From Paraburkholderia monticola (GTDB taxonomy: Bacteria > Pseudomonadota > Gammaproteobacteria > Burkholderiales > Burkholderiaceae), in assembly GCF_001580545.1 (NCBI RefSeq), contig NZ_LRBG01000031.1:62001-126000 (forward strand): a stretch of 64,000 nucleotides of DNA. Reading direction: 5' to 3'. Shown in pieces: positions 17,908-27,159 of the stretch. Made by a program: the position numbers and the translations under genes. The notes under the pieces were generated by a model, which saw only the letters and a program-made list of their open reading frames with translations, was not told where the DNA came from and searched no databases. Each line of letters begins with the position of its first letter. The stretch's first letter is position 1.

Positions 17908-20097
17908 ATGGCCGAGCGATCATTTGTCGAGGAAGTCAAAAAGCTGCGCCTCGGCGACGGCGAGCTGTTCAGCGGCGAGGGCATCCTGGCGGTCACGAAG
18001 GCGCTGCTGGAATCCGGTGTCGCGTACGTGGCGGGCTACCAGGGCGCGCCGATCTCGCACCTGATGGACGTGCTGGCCGACGCGCAGGACATTCTCGCCG
18101 AGCACGGCATCCGCTTCGAAAACAGCGCGAGCGAGGCGACCGCGGCGGCCACGCTCGCGGCATCGGTCAACTATCCGTTGCGCGGCGCGGTCACGTTCAA
18201 GGCCACGGTCGGAACCAACGTCGCCTCCGACGCCCTCGCGAATCTCGCCTCGGGCGGCGTGCTGGGCGGCGCGCTGATCATCGTCGGCGAGGACTATGGC
18301 GAGGGCTCCTCGATCATGCAGGAGCGCAGTCACGCGTTCGCGATGAAGTCGCAGATGTGGCTGCTCGATCCGCGCCCGAACCTGCCTTCGATCGTGCAGG
18401 CCGTGAAAGACGGCTTCGAGCTGTCGGAGGCGAGCAGTACGCCGGTCATGCTGCAGATGCGGATTCGCGCGTGCCACGTGCACGGGCAATTCATCACGTC
18501 GGCCAATCGCCGTCCCACCTTCACGGTGAAAGACGCGCTCGAAAACCCGACCCGCGACGTCGATCGCATCGTGCTGCCCCCCGCGAGTTTTCTGCATGAA
18601 AAGGAAAAGGTGCAGCAGCGCTGGCCGGCCGCGATCCGATTCATTCAGGCGCGCGAGCTGAACGAATTCTTCTCCGAAGACGCGGCCGACGTGGGCATCG
18701 CCGTGCAGGGCGGTGCCTACAACACGCTGATTCGCGCATTGGGCAAGCTGGGACTCGCGGACGTCTACGGCGAGTCGAACATCCCGCTGTATGTGATGAA
18801 CGTGGCGTACCCGCTCGTGGACGCGGAGTTCGAGCGGTTCTGCCGCGGCAAGCGCGCGCTGCTGGTGATCGAGGAAGGGCAGCCGAAGTTCGTCGAGCAG
18901 AACGTGGCGAGCATCCTGCGCACGCTGCAGGTCGACACCGCGCTGCATGGCAAGGACCTGCTGCCGATGGCGGGCGAGTACACCACCGCGACCGTGCTGG
19001 CAGGCGTGCGGGCTTTTCTCGAACGCTACGGCCACGTCGCTGCGCAGCCTGTCGAAGCGCCGAAGCGCAAAGTCATTCCGGTGGTCCTGGCGAGTTCTGG
19101 CAAGCAGGCCGGTGAGCCCACGCCCGCGCCCACGCCGTCGCTCGATCGGACGGTTCATGCACGGCCGCCCGGCTTCTGCACGGGCTGTCCCGAGCGGCCG
19201 ATCTTCACCGCGATGAAACTCGTCGAGCGGGAGCTGGGCGCGCATCACGTGAGCGCGGATATCGGCTGTCATCTGTTTTCGATTCTGCCGCCGTTCAACC
19301 TCGGCAACACGACGATGGGCTACGGTCTCGGCGCCGCGGGCGCGGCCGCGCTCAACGCGCCGGCGGGCAAGCGCGCGATCTCCGTGATGGGCGATGGCGG
19401 CTTCTGGCACAACGGTCTGACGAGCGGCATTGCGAACGCAGTATTCAACCGCAGCGACAACCTGACGATCATCGTCGACAACAACTACACGTCGGCCACC
19501 GGCGGGCAGGACATTCCGTCGTCGAACGCGCAAAATCCGACGCGCAGCACCGGCCATGAAATCGAACGGGCTGTCCGGGGCGTCGGTGTCGAATGGGTGC
19601 GCACGATCAGGCGCACCTACGACCTGAAAGCGATGACCGCGACGCTGCGCGAAGCATTGACGACGACCGCGCGAGGTCCGAAGGTCCTGATCGCGCAGAG
19701 CGAATGCATGCTGAACCGCCAGCGCCGCGAAAAGCCCAAGGTGCGCAAGGCACTTGCCGCGGGCGAGCGGGTGGTGCGCGAGCGTTTCGGCGTGGACCCC
19801 GATACCTGTACGGGCGATCACTCGTGCATCCGCCTGTCGGGCTGCCCGTCGCTGTCGATTCGCCCGAACCCGGACCCGCTGCGCCGCGATCCGGTGGCGA
19901 CGGTCGTCGACAGTTGCGTCGGCTGCGGCCTGTGTGGCGAGGTCGCGCATGCGGCGGTGCTGTGTCCGTCGTTCTATCGCGCGGAGCTGATCAGCAATCC
20001 GACCCGCTGGGATCGCCTGCGTCAGCGCGTGCGCGATGTCGTGATCGGCTGGCTGCAGCGCCGCGACGCTGCGCGTCGCGCGAAATACGCGTTCTGA
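17908..20097 (+). CDS. iorA: Indolepyruvate ferredoxin oxidoreductase, alpha subunit (TPP and iron-sulfur part)
   Basis: This 729-residue subunit oxidatively decarboxylates an aryl-pyruvate to its acyl-CoA using thiamine diphosphate and iron-sulfur clusters. The N-terminal pyrimidine-binding domain contains GYQGAPISHLMDVL. The TPP domain has GDGGFWHNGLTSG and VDNNYTSATGG. The C terminus carries a CTGDHSCIRLSGCP cluster motif and a complete CVGCGLCGEVA...C motif. Proteobacteria often fuse alpha and beta into one chain of about 1150 residues; here beta is a separate gene at 21483 beyond a transporter. Substrate specificity (indole-, phenyl- or hydroxyphenylpyruvate) cannot be read from sequence. 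Confidence 0.88.
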   Translation: MAERSFVEEVKKLRLGDGELFSGEGILAVTKALLESGVAYVAGYQGAPISHLMDVLADAQDILAEHGIRFENSASEATAAATLAASVNYPLRGAVTFKATVGTNVASDALANLASGGVLGGALIIVGEDYGEGSSIMQERSHAFAMKSQMWLLDPRPNLPSIVQAVKDGFELSEASSTPVMLQMRIRACHVHGQFITSANRRPTFTVKDALENPTRDVDRIVLPPASFLHEKEKVQQRWPAAIRFIQARELNEFFSEDAADVGIAVQGGAYNTLIRALGKLGLADVYGESNIPLYVMNVAYPLVDAEFERFCRGKRALLVIEEGQPKFVEQNVASILRTLQVDTALHGKDLLPMAGEYTTATVLAGVRAFLERYGHVAAQPVEAPKRKVIPVVLASSGKQAGEPTPAPTPSLDRTVHARPPGFCTGCPERPIFTAMKLVERELGAHHVSADIGCHLFSILPPFNLGNTTMGYGLGAAGAAALNAPAGKRAISVMGDGGFWHNGLTSGIANAVFNRSDNLTIIVDNNYTSATGGQDIPSSNAQNPTRSTGHEIERAVRGVGVEWVRTIRRTYDLKAMTATLREALTTTARGPKVLIAQSECMLNRQRREKPKVRKALAAGERVVRERFGVDPDTCTGDHSCIRLSGCPSLSIRPNPDPLRRDPVATVVDSCVGCGLCGEVAHAAVLCPSFYRAELISNPTRWDRLRQRVRDVVIGWLQRRDAARRAKYAF

Positions 20098-20138
20098 TTT
20101 CTTCCCGCTGTAAGCAGACCCCAGGAGGTCGTTGCGCC

Positions 20139-21437
20139 ATGTCAGCCGTCCCGAATGAACTCGTTGCGTTGCGCGTGCCGTCCCGTCTGACCGGCCGCGT
20201 GCTGCTGGTGTGCTGGCTCGCGATTCTGTTCGAAGGCTACGACGTCGGCGTGATGGGGGCCGTATTGCCGGCGCTCGCGGAGGACAAGGCCTGGCACCTG
20301 AGCCCGATCCAGTTGGGCGCGATGGGCAGCTACGCGCTGATCGGCATGTTCTTTGGCGCGTTTCTGATCGGCACGCTGAGCGATCTGCTCGGGCGCCGCC
20401 GCATGTTGCTCACGTGCGCGGCGCTCTTCTCGCTGACGATGACGGGTGCCGCATGGGCACCGACCCCCGGCTGGTTCGCGCTGTTCCGGCTCGTCGGCGG
20501 CCTGGGGCTCGGCGGCGTGATTCCGGTGGCGGCCGCGCTGACCATCGAGTACTCGGCGCCGCATCGCCGTCACTTCAACTACGGCGTCATGTATTCGGGC
20601 TACTCGTTCGGCATTCTGTGCGCGGCGGCCGTGGCGATCCGTCTGTTGCCCGAGGTGGGCTGGCGCGGCGTCATCGCGTGCGGCGCGGTGCCGCTCGTGC
20701 TTCTGTGGCCGATGGCGCGCGCACTGCCGGAGTCGCTCGAGTATCTGGTCTCACAAGGGCGCCACGCGCAGGCGGTCGAACTGGCCGCGCGTCTCGGCGT
20801 CGAGGTGCCCGCGCTGCCGGCGCGCGCGAGTTCGGCGCAGCGCGGCTGGCGCGCGGTGCTGCGCGAAGTGTTCGCGAAGCAGCATCTGCGCGCGACGCTG
20901 TGCTTCTGGACCGCGCTGTTTTGCGGCCTGCTGCTGGTCTACGGGCTCAACACGTGGTTGCCGACGATCATGCGCAAAAGCGGCTACGACCTCGGCTCCA
21001 GCCTGACCTTTCTGATCGTGTTCAGTCTCGCGTCGGCGCTGGGCGGACTCGTGCTCGGCAAGCTCGCCGATCGTGCCGGCGTGCGTGCGACGCTCGGCGT
21101 GTTCTATCTGCTGGGCGCGCTTGCCGTGCTCGCGCTGATGTACCGGCACGGCATGGCGCTGAACTATCTGTTCGTCGGGCTGGCCGGTGTCGGCAGCATC
21201 TCGGCGTCGCTGATCCTGACCGGTCATCTCGCCGACTACTATCCGGGTTCCGTGCGCGCGGCGGCCACCGGCTGGGCGCTGAGCTTTTCGCGCATCGGCG
21301 CGATGACCGGGCCCTTGCTCGGCGGCTATGTGGCCGCGAGCGGACTCGGCATCGCGGCGAATTTCGTCGTGTTCGCGCTGGTGGGGGTGCTCGCCGCCTG
21401 CGCCGTTTTTATGCTGCCGGCGAAACGTTCGACGTAA
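20139..21437 (+). CDS. MFS transporter, aromatic acid:H+ symporter (AAHS) type
   Basis: A 432-residue major facilitator with about 12 hydrophobic segments. The first-helix LFEGYDVGVMGAVLPAL pattern is typical of the AAHS family, and the conserved loop 2-3 motif appears as GTLSDLLGRRRML. The ATG at 20139 has AGGAGG nine bases upstream; a longer open frame that starts inside iorA is an artefact. Lying between the alpha and beta oxidoreductase genes, it probably imports the aromatic acid or keto acid they consume. AAHS relatives take up 4-hydroxybenzoate, protocatechuate or hydroxyphenylpropionates. Confidence 0.86.
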   Translation: MSAVPNELVALRVPSRLTGRVLLVCWLAILFEGYDVGVMGAVLPALAEDKAWHLSPIQLGAMGSYALIGMFFGAFLIGTLSDLLGRRRMLLTCAALFSLTMTGAAWAPTPGWFALFRLVGGLGLGGVIPVAAALTIEYSAPHRRHFNYGVMYSGYSFGILCAAAVAIRLLPEVGWRGVIACGAVPLVLLWPMARALPESLEYLVSQGRHAQAVELAARLGVEVPALPARASSAQRGWRAVLREVFAKQHLRATLCFWTALFCGLLLVYGLNTWLPTIMRKSGYDLGSSLTFLIVFSLASALGGLVLGKLADRAGVRATLGVFYLLGALAVLALMYRHGMALNYLFVGLAGVGSISASLILTGHLADYYPGSVRAAATGWALSFSRIGAMTGPLLGGYVAASGLGIAANFVVFALVGVLAACAVFMLPAKRST

Positions 21438-21482
21438 GCCTGCATCGCGTTACATCCATCAACCTGTCACTGGAAGACTGTC

Positions 21483-23009
21483 ATGGCCGTTGAGCCAATC
21501 AAGATCGCGATTCTCGCGATGGGCGGGGAAGGGGGCGGCGTGCTCGCCGACTGGATCGTCAGTCTCGCCGAAGCCGACGGCTACTTTGCGCAGACCACCT
21601 CGGTGCCCGGCGTGGCGCAACGTACCGGCGCGACGATCTACTACATCGAGCTGTTCCCGGGCGCGACGCAGCCGGGCGCGCGCGCACCGGTGCTTGCGCT
21701 CTCGCCGTTGCCGGGCGACCTCGACATCGTGCTCGCGTCGGAATTGATGGAAGCCGGGCGCGCGGTTCAGCGCGGCTTCGTGACGCGCGAGCGCACGACC
21801 CTGATCGCATCGAGCCACCGCGTCTATTCGATTGCCGAGAAATCGGCGCTGGGCGACGGCCGCGTCGACGCGGCCGCGCTGCTGCGTCAGGCGCGCGAGG
21901 CGGCGAAGCGCTTCGTCAGCTTCGACATGGCGCAGCTCGCGCAACGCACGGGCAGCGTCATCAGCGCGGTGTTGTTCGGTGCGCTGAGCGCGGCCGAGGT
22001 GCTGCCGTTTCGCCGCGAGCAGTTCGAGGCGACGATCGAACGCGGCGCGGTCGGTGTCGCGACGAGCCTCAAGGCGTTCGATGCCGGCTATCGGGCGGCG
22101 CGCGACTGCGAGGCAGGCGTTGCGACGGACTTGCCTCGCGTGATGCCGACGGCCGCGGCCCAGTCGCCGCGCGATGCGGGTGTCGCCGCGCTGGTCGAGC
22201 GTGTGCGCGATTTTCCCGCCTCGGTGCGGGAACTCGCGACCGAGGGTGTCCGGCGGCTCGTCGACTATCAGGATGTCGCCTACGCCAGTCTGTATCTCGA
22301 CCGGCTCGACGCGCTGCGCGCCGCGCCGGGAGGCGGCGATGCCGGATTGCTCGGCGAAACGGCGCGGCATCTCGCGCTGTGGATGTCGTATGAGGACACG
22401 ATTCGCGTCGCGGATCTGAAGACCCGCGCGAGCCGTTTCGAACGGGTCCGCGACGAAGTCCACGCGAATGCCGCACACGTGCTGCAGATCAACGAGTTCA
22501 TGCATCCTCGCATCGAGGAAATCTGCGAAACGTTGCCGGCCGGGCTCGGCCGCTGGCTGGCGCGGCCGCATGGCGTGCATCGCATCGTCGCCCGGATGGC
22601 CGCGAAGGGCCGCGTGATCCAGACCAGTTCGCTCGGCGGCTTCCTGCTGCTGTATCTGCTGGCCGGCTGGCGACGCGGCCGCCGCACGACGCTGCGCTAC
22701 GCGCTGGAGACGCGCCGTATCGAAGCGTGGTTGAAGCGGATCGAATCAGCCGCCGGCGTCGACGCGACCCTCGCGCTCGAAATTGCGCAATGCCAGCGGC
22801 TCGTCAAAGGTTACGGCGACACCCATGCGCGCGGACTGAGGAACTACGAGACGTTGATGAAGGTGGTGGATCGCAGGCCGGCGGCGCTTACGCCGCAAAC
22901 TTTGCGTGAGTTGCGCGACAAGGCGCTGGCCGACGAGCATGGCAATCAGCTGCGCGAGCATTTGCAGCGTTGCGGTCTCGCGCGCGAAGAACAGTTCGAG
23001 GCCGCTTAA
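21483..23009 (+). CDS. iorB: Indolepyruvate oxidoreductase, beta/gamma part with C-terminal extension
   Basis: The N-terminal 190 residues form the pyruvate ferredoxin oxidoreductase gamma-type domain (MGGEGGGVLADWIVSLAEADG, then VPGVAQRTGATIYYIE). The remaining roughly 300 residues match the C-terminal domain that ends fused indolepyruvate oxidoreductases (DUF6537 type). At 508 residues it supplies the second half of the enzyme, complementing the alpha gene. It begins 45 bases after the transporter and is convergent with the GntR gene only 16 bases away. With alpha it should convert aryl-pyruvates to arylacetyl-CoA and reduce ferredoxin or another carrier. Confidence 0.87.
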   Translation: MAVEPIKIAILAMGGEGGGVLADWIVSLAEADGYFAQTTSVPGVAQRTGATIYYIELFPGATQPGARAPVLALSPLPGDLDIVLASELMEAGRAVQRGFVTRERTTLIASSHRVYSIAEKSALGDGRVDAAALLRQAREAAKRFVSFDMAQLAQRTGSVISAVLFGALSAAEVLPFRREQFEATIERGAVGVATSLKAFDAGYRAARDCEAGVATDLPRVMPTAAAQSPRDAGVAALVERVRDFPASVRELATEGVRRLVDYQDVAYASLYLDRLDALRAAPGGGDAGLLGETARHLALWMSYEDTIRVADLKTRASRFERVRDEVHANAAHVLQINEFMHPRIEEICETLPAGLGRWLARPHGVHRIVARMAAKGRVIQTSSLGGFLLLYLLAGWRRGRRTTLRYALETRRIEAWLKRIESAAGVDATLALEIAQCQRLVKGYGDTHARGLRNYETLMKVVDRRPAALTPQTLRELRDKALADEHGNQLREHLQRCGLAREEQFEAA

Positions 23010-23025
23010 CGGCGCGCTCGCTCCT

Positions 23026-23718
23026 TCAGTCCTCTCCGTCGAGCAGCGCGAAATACCGCTGCTCGGCGCTCGCGATGAAGTTTTGCGTAGCCAGCTTGAT
23101 CTGCTTCGGGTCGCGTTGCAGAAAACCTTCCAGCATCGCGTGCATACCGTCCACGACGATTTTCTGCGTCGCGTGGTCTTTGAGTGTGCGCAGCCGCACC
23201 TGCTGGGCATGATCGGCGAAGCGGCGGATCGTGGTCCGCAGCCGCGAATTCTGCACGGCGTCAAGCCATGCGTCGCGAAACGCGACGTTGGCCTCGATCA
23301 TCATGTCGCCGTCGTCTTTCTCATAGGCCTTGACGGCCTTCTGGTACGCGCGCTTGAGCACGTCGTCGACACGGTCGTCGAGAATCGCGGCCGTGCTCGC
23401 CGCGGCGCTCGGTTCGAGCAGGCGACGCACCTCGAAGATCTCGCGCACATCGCCACTCGTGAGCGTCGGCACGACGAAGCCCCGTGTCGTGCCGAGCAGA
23501 TAGCCTTCGCTGACCAGCCGCAGCAGCACCTGGCGCACCGGCATACGCGTGCAGTCGAATTCATTGGCCACTTCGTAATCGAGCACCCGGTCGTCCGGCC
23601 CGATCTCGCCGTGCCGCAGGCGCTTGCGTATCTCCGTATAGATCGTCTCGGTCAGTGTGGTCTGGCGCAGCGCCGTGCGTCGCGGTTGCTTGGTCACGTT
23701 GGCGGTGTCTTCGGTCAT
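23026..23718 (-). CDS. GntR-family regulator (FadR/FCD type)
   Basis: About 230 residues: an N-terminal winged helix (IYTEIRKRLRHGEIGPDDRV, then EVANEFDCTRMPVRQVLLRL) and a C-terminal all-helical FCD ligand domain with metal-binding-type His/Asp positions. Such proteins repress catabolic operons until an organic acid or amino acid derivative binds. It is divergent from the aldolase gene at 24046, across a 0.3 kb promoter region with three GAATTC-centred palindromes that make good operators. The ATG at 23718 is chosen; a second in-frame ATG at 23754 would add 12 residues. Confidence 0.87.
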   Translation of the reverse strand: MTEDTANVTKQPRRTALRQTTLTETIYTEIRKRLRHGEIGPDDRVLDYEVANEFDCTRMPVRQVLLRLVSEGYLLGTTRGFVVPTLTSGDVREIFEVRRLLEPSAAASTAAILDDRVDDVLKRAYQKAVKAYEKDDGDMMIEANVAFRDAWLDAVQNSRLRTTIRRFADHAQQVRLRTLKDHATQKIVVDGMHAMLEGFLQRDPKQIKLATQNFIASAEQRYFALLDGED

Positions 23719-23836
23719 GCGCGAGCGTTGGCGGAAGTTTGGATTGGGGCCCATCGTATGCGGCGCCCGCTTCGGCCGTCAAGCGTGAGCGGCGATAGCG
23801 CGGTGAGCGTCTCGCCGACTACGTCTTCCGTTCTTT

Positions 23837-23850
23837 TTCTGAATTCAGAA
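23837..23850. promoter_or_regulatory. Candidate GntR operator 1
   Basis: TTCTGAATTCAGAA is a perfect 14-base palindrome about 90-120 bases upstream of the GntR gene start. Its core CTGAATTCAG recurs exactly at 24001-24010 next to the aldolase gene, which is unlikely by chance and suggests a shared binding protein, most simply the adjacent GntR regulator. Confidence 0.65.
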
Positions 23851-23983
23851 TGTAATGTAGACGACGCTTTTCCGTCGAAATCTCGTTGTCTCGATGCAAG
23901 CCATGGTACTTTTTCGACGCGTATTTTTGGCTGCAATCAACGTATTATGAGATTGTTTGACATCTAAATATTTTCGTCTTAAA

Positions 23984-23993
23984 GTGAATTCAC
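23984..23993. promoter_or_regulatory. Candidate GntR operator 2 (variant)
   Basis: GTGAATTCAC is a perfect 10-base palindrome sharing the TGAATTCA core of the other two sites. Its centre lies 17 bases before that of the third site, about one and a half helix turns. Confidence 0.5.
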
Positions 23994-24000
23994 GTTAAAA

Positions 24001-24010
24001 CTGAATTCAG
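24001..24010. promoter_or_regulatory. Candidate GntR operator 3
   Basis: CTGAATTCAG repeats the core of site 1 and is followed by AA as in that site. It lies 36 bases before the aldolase ATG, where a repressor would block transcription initiation or early elongation. Confidence 0.62.
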
Positions 24011-24045
24011 AAATTCTGACTTCAGCCATCTCAGGAGTACTCCAC

Positions 24046-24801
24046 ATGCTGTTCCCAACGCTGAAGCCGGCATTGCGCGGCGATCAGCCAATCGATCTGA
24101 TCTGGCTGGCTCTCGGCAGTGTGCCGGTCGTCGAATTCGCCGTGCATGCGAAGCCGGGGGCGCTGGTGCTCGATCTGCAGCACGGCTTGTGGGAGCGCAC
24201 GCAACTGGAGGCGGCCATCGGTATTGCCGGAGCACGAGTGCCGGTCATCGCGCGCTGCGCGGAGAACTCGCATGCGGCCATTGCGCAGGCGCTCGATGCC
24301 GGCGCGGCCTCGGTGCTCGTGCCGCTCGTCGAATCGGCCGATGACGCGCGGCGCGCCGTTGCGGGAGGGCGCTATCCGCCGCTCGGCAGCCGCTCCGCGG
24401 GCGGAGTGCGGCCGCTGCTGGCGGGCGTCGAGGCGATGCTGGCGGCCGACCGCGAAGTCGCGATCGGTCTGCTGATCGAAACGGTGGAAGGGGTCGAGCA
24501 CGTCGACGAGATCGCCGCGGTGAGCGGTGTCGATTACCTGTTCATCGGCACCGGCGACCTGTCGCTGTCGCGCGGCACGGCGGATGCGGACGTGATTCAG
24601 CGCGATTGCGAGCGCGTGCTGCAAGCGGCACGCGCGCACGGATTGCCGTGCGGCATCTTCACCGGCGAGGCGGGCGCGGCGCGCCGCGCGTTCGCCAACG
24701 GCTACCGGATGGCCGTGAGCGCCAACGACATCGAACTGGTCAAGCAGGGCTTCCTGAGCGCGCGGTCCCTCGCCTGCGGCGAAGCGCGAAGCCGGGCGTG
24801 A
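24046..24801 (+). CDS. HpcH/HpaI-family aldolase
   Basis: A 251-residue divalent-metal class II aldolase of the HpcH/HpaI (2-keto-3-deoxy acid, citrate lyase-like) fold. The blocks VLVPLVESADDARRAV, LIETVEGVEHVDEI (metal-ligand Glu) and DYLFIGTGDLSLS (metal-ligand Asp) are intact. It would split a 4-hydroxy-2-keto acid into pyruvate and an aldehyde. AGGAG eight bases before the ATG supports the start. It is the first gene of the run to 30591 and lies downstream of the GAATTC palindromes, so GntR control is likely. Confidence 0.86.
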   Translation: MLFPTLKPALRGDQPIDLIWLALGSVPVVEFAVHAKPGALVLDLQHGLWERTQLEAAIGIAGARVPVIARCAENSHAAIAQALDAGAASVLVPLVESADDARRAVAGGRYPPLGSRSAGGVRPLLAGVEAMLAADREVAIGLLIETVEGVEHVDEIAAVSGVDYLFIGTGDLSLSRGTADADVIQRDCERVLQAARAHGLPCGIFTGEAGAARRAFANGYRMAVSANDIELVKQGFLSARSLACGEARSRA

Positions 24802-24835
24802 TCCTTTTGCAACGAACCAACCGATTGGAGACGCG

Positions 24836-25993
24836 ATGAATCTGACACGAGACGCGATCCTGACGATGCCCGATTCGCCCATCATCGACGTGTGGCGCCT
24901 CGGCGTCGGGCGCAGCGATGTGATCGGGCTGTGGGCAGGCGAGAGCGATCTGCCCACGCCGAAGCCCTTTTGCGACGCCGCTGCCGCGGCGCTGGCAATG
25001 GGTCAGACGTTCTACTCACAAAATCGCGGCATCGCCGCGCTGCGCGAAGCGATCGCCGCCTACTACGCGCGCCTGTGCCGCGTCGCGGTGGCCGACGAAC
25101 GCATCGCGGCCACGAGTTCCGGCATGAACTCGGTGATGCTGGTCGCGCAGGCCATCATCGAGCCGGGCGACAACGTGGTTTGCGTCACGCCGTCATGGCC
25201 CAACATTCTGCGCGCGATCACGATCACGGGCGGCGAGGTGCGGTCAGTGCCGCTCAGTCATGGCGAGGACGGCTGGCATCTCGATCTGCAGCACCTGTTC
25301 GATGCGTGCGACGAGCGCACCCGCGCGATCTACTACGCGTCGCCCGGCAACCCGACCGGCTGGATGCTCGAAGGCGACCAGCAGCGGCGGCTGCTCGACT
25401 TCGCGCGCGAGCGCGGCATTGCGATTCTCGCGGACGAGGTCTATCAACGCATCGTCTACGACCGGCCCTATGCGCCGTCGATGCTCGAGTTCGCGACGCC
25501 CGACGATCCCGTTTTCGTCATCAACAGTTTCTCCAAGGCATGGGCGATGACGGGATGGCGCATGGGCTGGCTCGTCTATCCGGCAGCGATGCTCGACACC
25601 TTCGAGAAGCTGATCCAGTTCAACACCAGCGGCGGCCAGGCCTTCCTGCAGGCCGGCGCAACGGTCGCGCTCAACGACGGGGAGCCGTTCGTGCAGTCGT
25701 TCGTCGAGCGTTGCCGCGGCGGCCAGCGCATTGCGCTCGACCGTCTGCGGGCGATGCCCGGCGTGAGCGTGGTGCCGAACCACGCGTCGTTCTACCTCAT
25801 GTTCAGCGTCGAGGGCGTGAGCGACACCCTCGAGTTTTGCAAGCGCGCGGTGCGCGAAGCCGGTGTCGGGCTCGCGCCCGGCATCGCGTTCGGCGCGGAG
25901 TCCGCACAGCAGATACGCCTGTGCTATGCGCGCAGCGACACGAGCCTGATCGAAGCGATGGACCGGCTCGAAGGCTTTCTCCGCAAGTTTTGA
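24836..25993 (+). CDS. PLP-dependent class I/II aminotransferase
   Basis: A 385-residue fold-type I aminotransferase. SGMNSVMLVAQAI, ASPGNPTG (172-175) and the PLP-lysine segment NSFSKAWAMTGWRMGW (Lys234) are all visible. It moves an amino group between an amino acid and a keto acid. The neighbours (a keto-acid aldolase, a kynureninase-like enzyme and an amino acid permease) suggest it acts on the imported substrate or on a downstream product. It follows the aldolase by 34 bases, with GGAG before the start. The amino acid cannot be named from sequence. Confidence 0.87.
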   Translation: MNLTRDAILTMPDSPIIDVWRLGVGRSDVIGLWAGESDLPTPKPFCDAAAAALAMGQTFYSQNRGIAALREAIAAYYARLCRVAVADERIAATSSGMNSVMLVAQAIIEPGDNVVCVTPSWPNILRAITITGGEVRSVPLSHGEDGWHLDLQHLFDACDERTRAIYYASPGNPTGWMLEGDQQRRLLDFARERGIAILADEVYQRIVYDRPYAPSMLEFATPDDPVFVINSFSKAWAMTGWRMGWLVYPAAMLDTFEKLIQFNTSGGQAFLQAGATVALNDGEPFVQSFVERCRGGQRIALDRLRAMPGVSVVPNHASFYLMFSVEGVSDTLEFCKRAVREAGVGLAPGIAFGAESAQQIRLCYARSDTSLIEAMDRLEGFLRKF

Positions 25994-26060
25994 CGCAGCA
26001 CCCATGACCGGCGGCCCACCAGAAAACCGCCACCCACATCGAAGGGGCGATAAGAAAATC

Positions 26061-27125
26061 ATGCAACGAAAACTTCAAGCCGCACTGGCTACCCTGGGCA
26101 TCGGCCTGTCGGGCGGGGCCTTCGCGCAGAGCTCGGTCACGCTGTACGGCATCGTCGACCAGAGCGTGCGTTTCACGACCAACTCGAACGCGGCCAACGA
26201 CAACCAGGTGCAACTGACCAACGGTGCGATCACCAACAGCCGCTGGGGCATGAAGGGCGAAGAGGACCTGGGCGGCGGCCTGAAAGCGATCTTTCGCCTC
26301 GAGAGCGGCTTCGAGCCGCAAACGGGCGTGCTCGATCAGAACGGCGCGTTGTTTGGCCGTTACGCGTACGTCGGTTTGTCGGGGCGTCTTGGAACCTTCA
26401 CGCTGGGTCGCCAGGGTACCGAATCGTTCAACTTCTACGGCGACTTCGATCCGCTGACCGTCGGCAATTACACCGCGAACTCGTGGCCGTTCTTCATGAC
26501 GATCGGGCGTATCAGCAATACGGCCACCTACGCCGGTCAGTTCGGCGGCTTGCATGTTGGCGCGACCTACGGCTTCGGTCAACAGCCGGGCAGCATGAGC
26601 AAGGGTTCGTACTGGGGCACGCGCGCATCGTACGACCTCGGTCCGGCGAGCTTCGGGGGCACGTATCAGGAAATGCGCGACCTCGATAACAACGTGCAGC
26701 GCATGTGGGGCGTCGGCGGAAAGTATGCGATCGGACCGGCGACGTTGTTCGCCGGCTACATGGGCGGCAGCGACGCGACCGGCTTCGTCGATTCGGCGCT
26801 GAACGTCAGCACGGTGACGGGCGGCAACTTCGTGGACAACCAGCGCCGCGACATGACGCTCTACACGGGCGCGGTCTGGCAGGTGATGCCCGCGCTCGCC
26901 GTCACGGGCGCGTTCTATTACGACGACATGAAGAACGTCAACGGCTTTTCCGGCAACAGCGGCAAGCGCTACACGGGCGTGCTGCTCGCCGAGTACTCGC
27001 TGTCGAAGAGCACTCAGGTGTATGGGACCGTCGATTACAACAAGGTGTCCGGCGGCGCGACGACCGAACTGCCGGGCAAGAGCAATCAGACCGGTGTCGC
27101 CGCCGGCATTCGCCACATGTTCTGA
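26061..27125 (+). CDS. Burkholderiales-type general porin (OmpC-like)
   Basis: A 354-residue 16-strand trimeric porin. The signal peptide MQRKLQAALATLGIGLSGG ends at FAQ, followed by the conserved SSVTLYGIVD first strand, the NSRWGMKGEEDLGGGLKAIF block and a terminal phenylalanine (IRHMF) needed for assembly. The ATG at 26061 is used because upstream frame residues lack signal-peptide character. Sitting inside a catabolic gene run, it may provide outer-membrane entry for the same substrate as the permease at 28359. Other copies of this family are usually present in such genomes. Confidence 0.92.
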   Translation: MQRKLQAALATLGIGLSGGAFAQSSVTLYGIVDQSVRFTTNSNAANDNQVQLTNGAITNSRWGMKGEEDLGGGLKAIFRLESGFEPQTGVLDQNGALFGRYAYVGLSGRLGTFTLGRQGTESFNFYGDFDPLTVGNYTANSWPFFMTIGRISNTATYAGQFGGLHVGATYGFGQQPGSMSKGSYWGTRASYDLGPASFGGTYQEMRDLDNNVQRMWGVGGKYAIGPATLFAGYMGGSDATGFVDSALNVSTVTGGNFVDNQRRDMTLYTGAVWQVMPALAVTGAFYYDDMKNVNGFSGNSGKRYTGVLLAEYSLSKSTQVYGTVDYNKVSGGATTELPGKSNQTGVAAGIRHMF

Positions 27126-27159
27126 GGCGGCCCTCGGGCGCTAGTGTAAGGAGCAATCT

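Noticed and set aside
17920..19950. 676-codon open frame opposite iorA
   Set aside because: It mirrors the codon structure of iorA, is rich in Arg and shows no domain; long antisense frames are common in GC-rich genes.
19593..20138. N-terminal extension of the MFS transporter inside iorA
   Set aside because: The frame is open but reads as an alternate frame of iorA; the ATG at 20139 has a strong AGGAGG and begins just before the first transporter helix.
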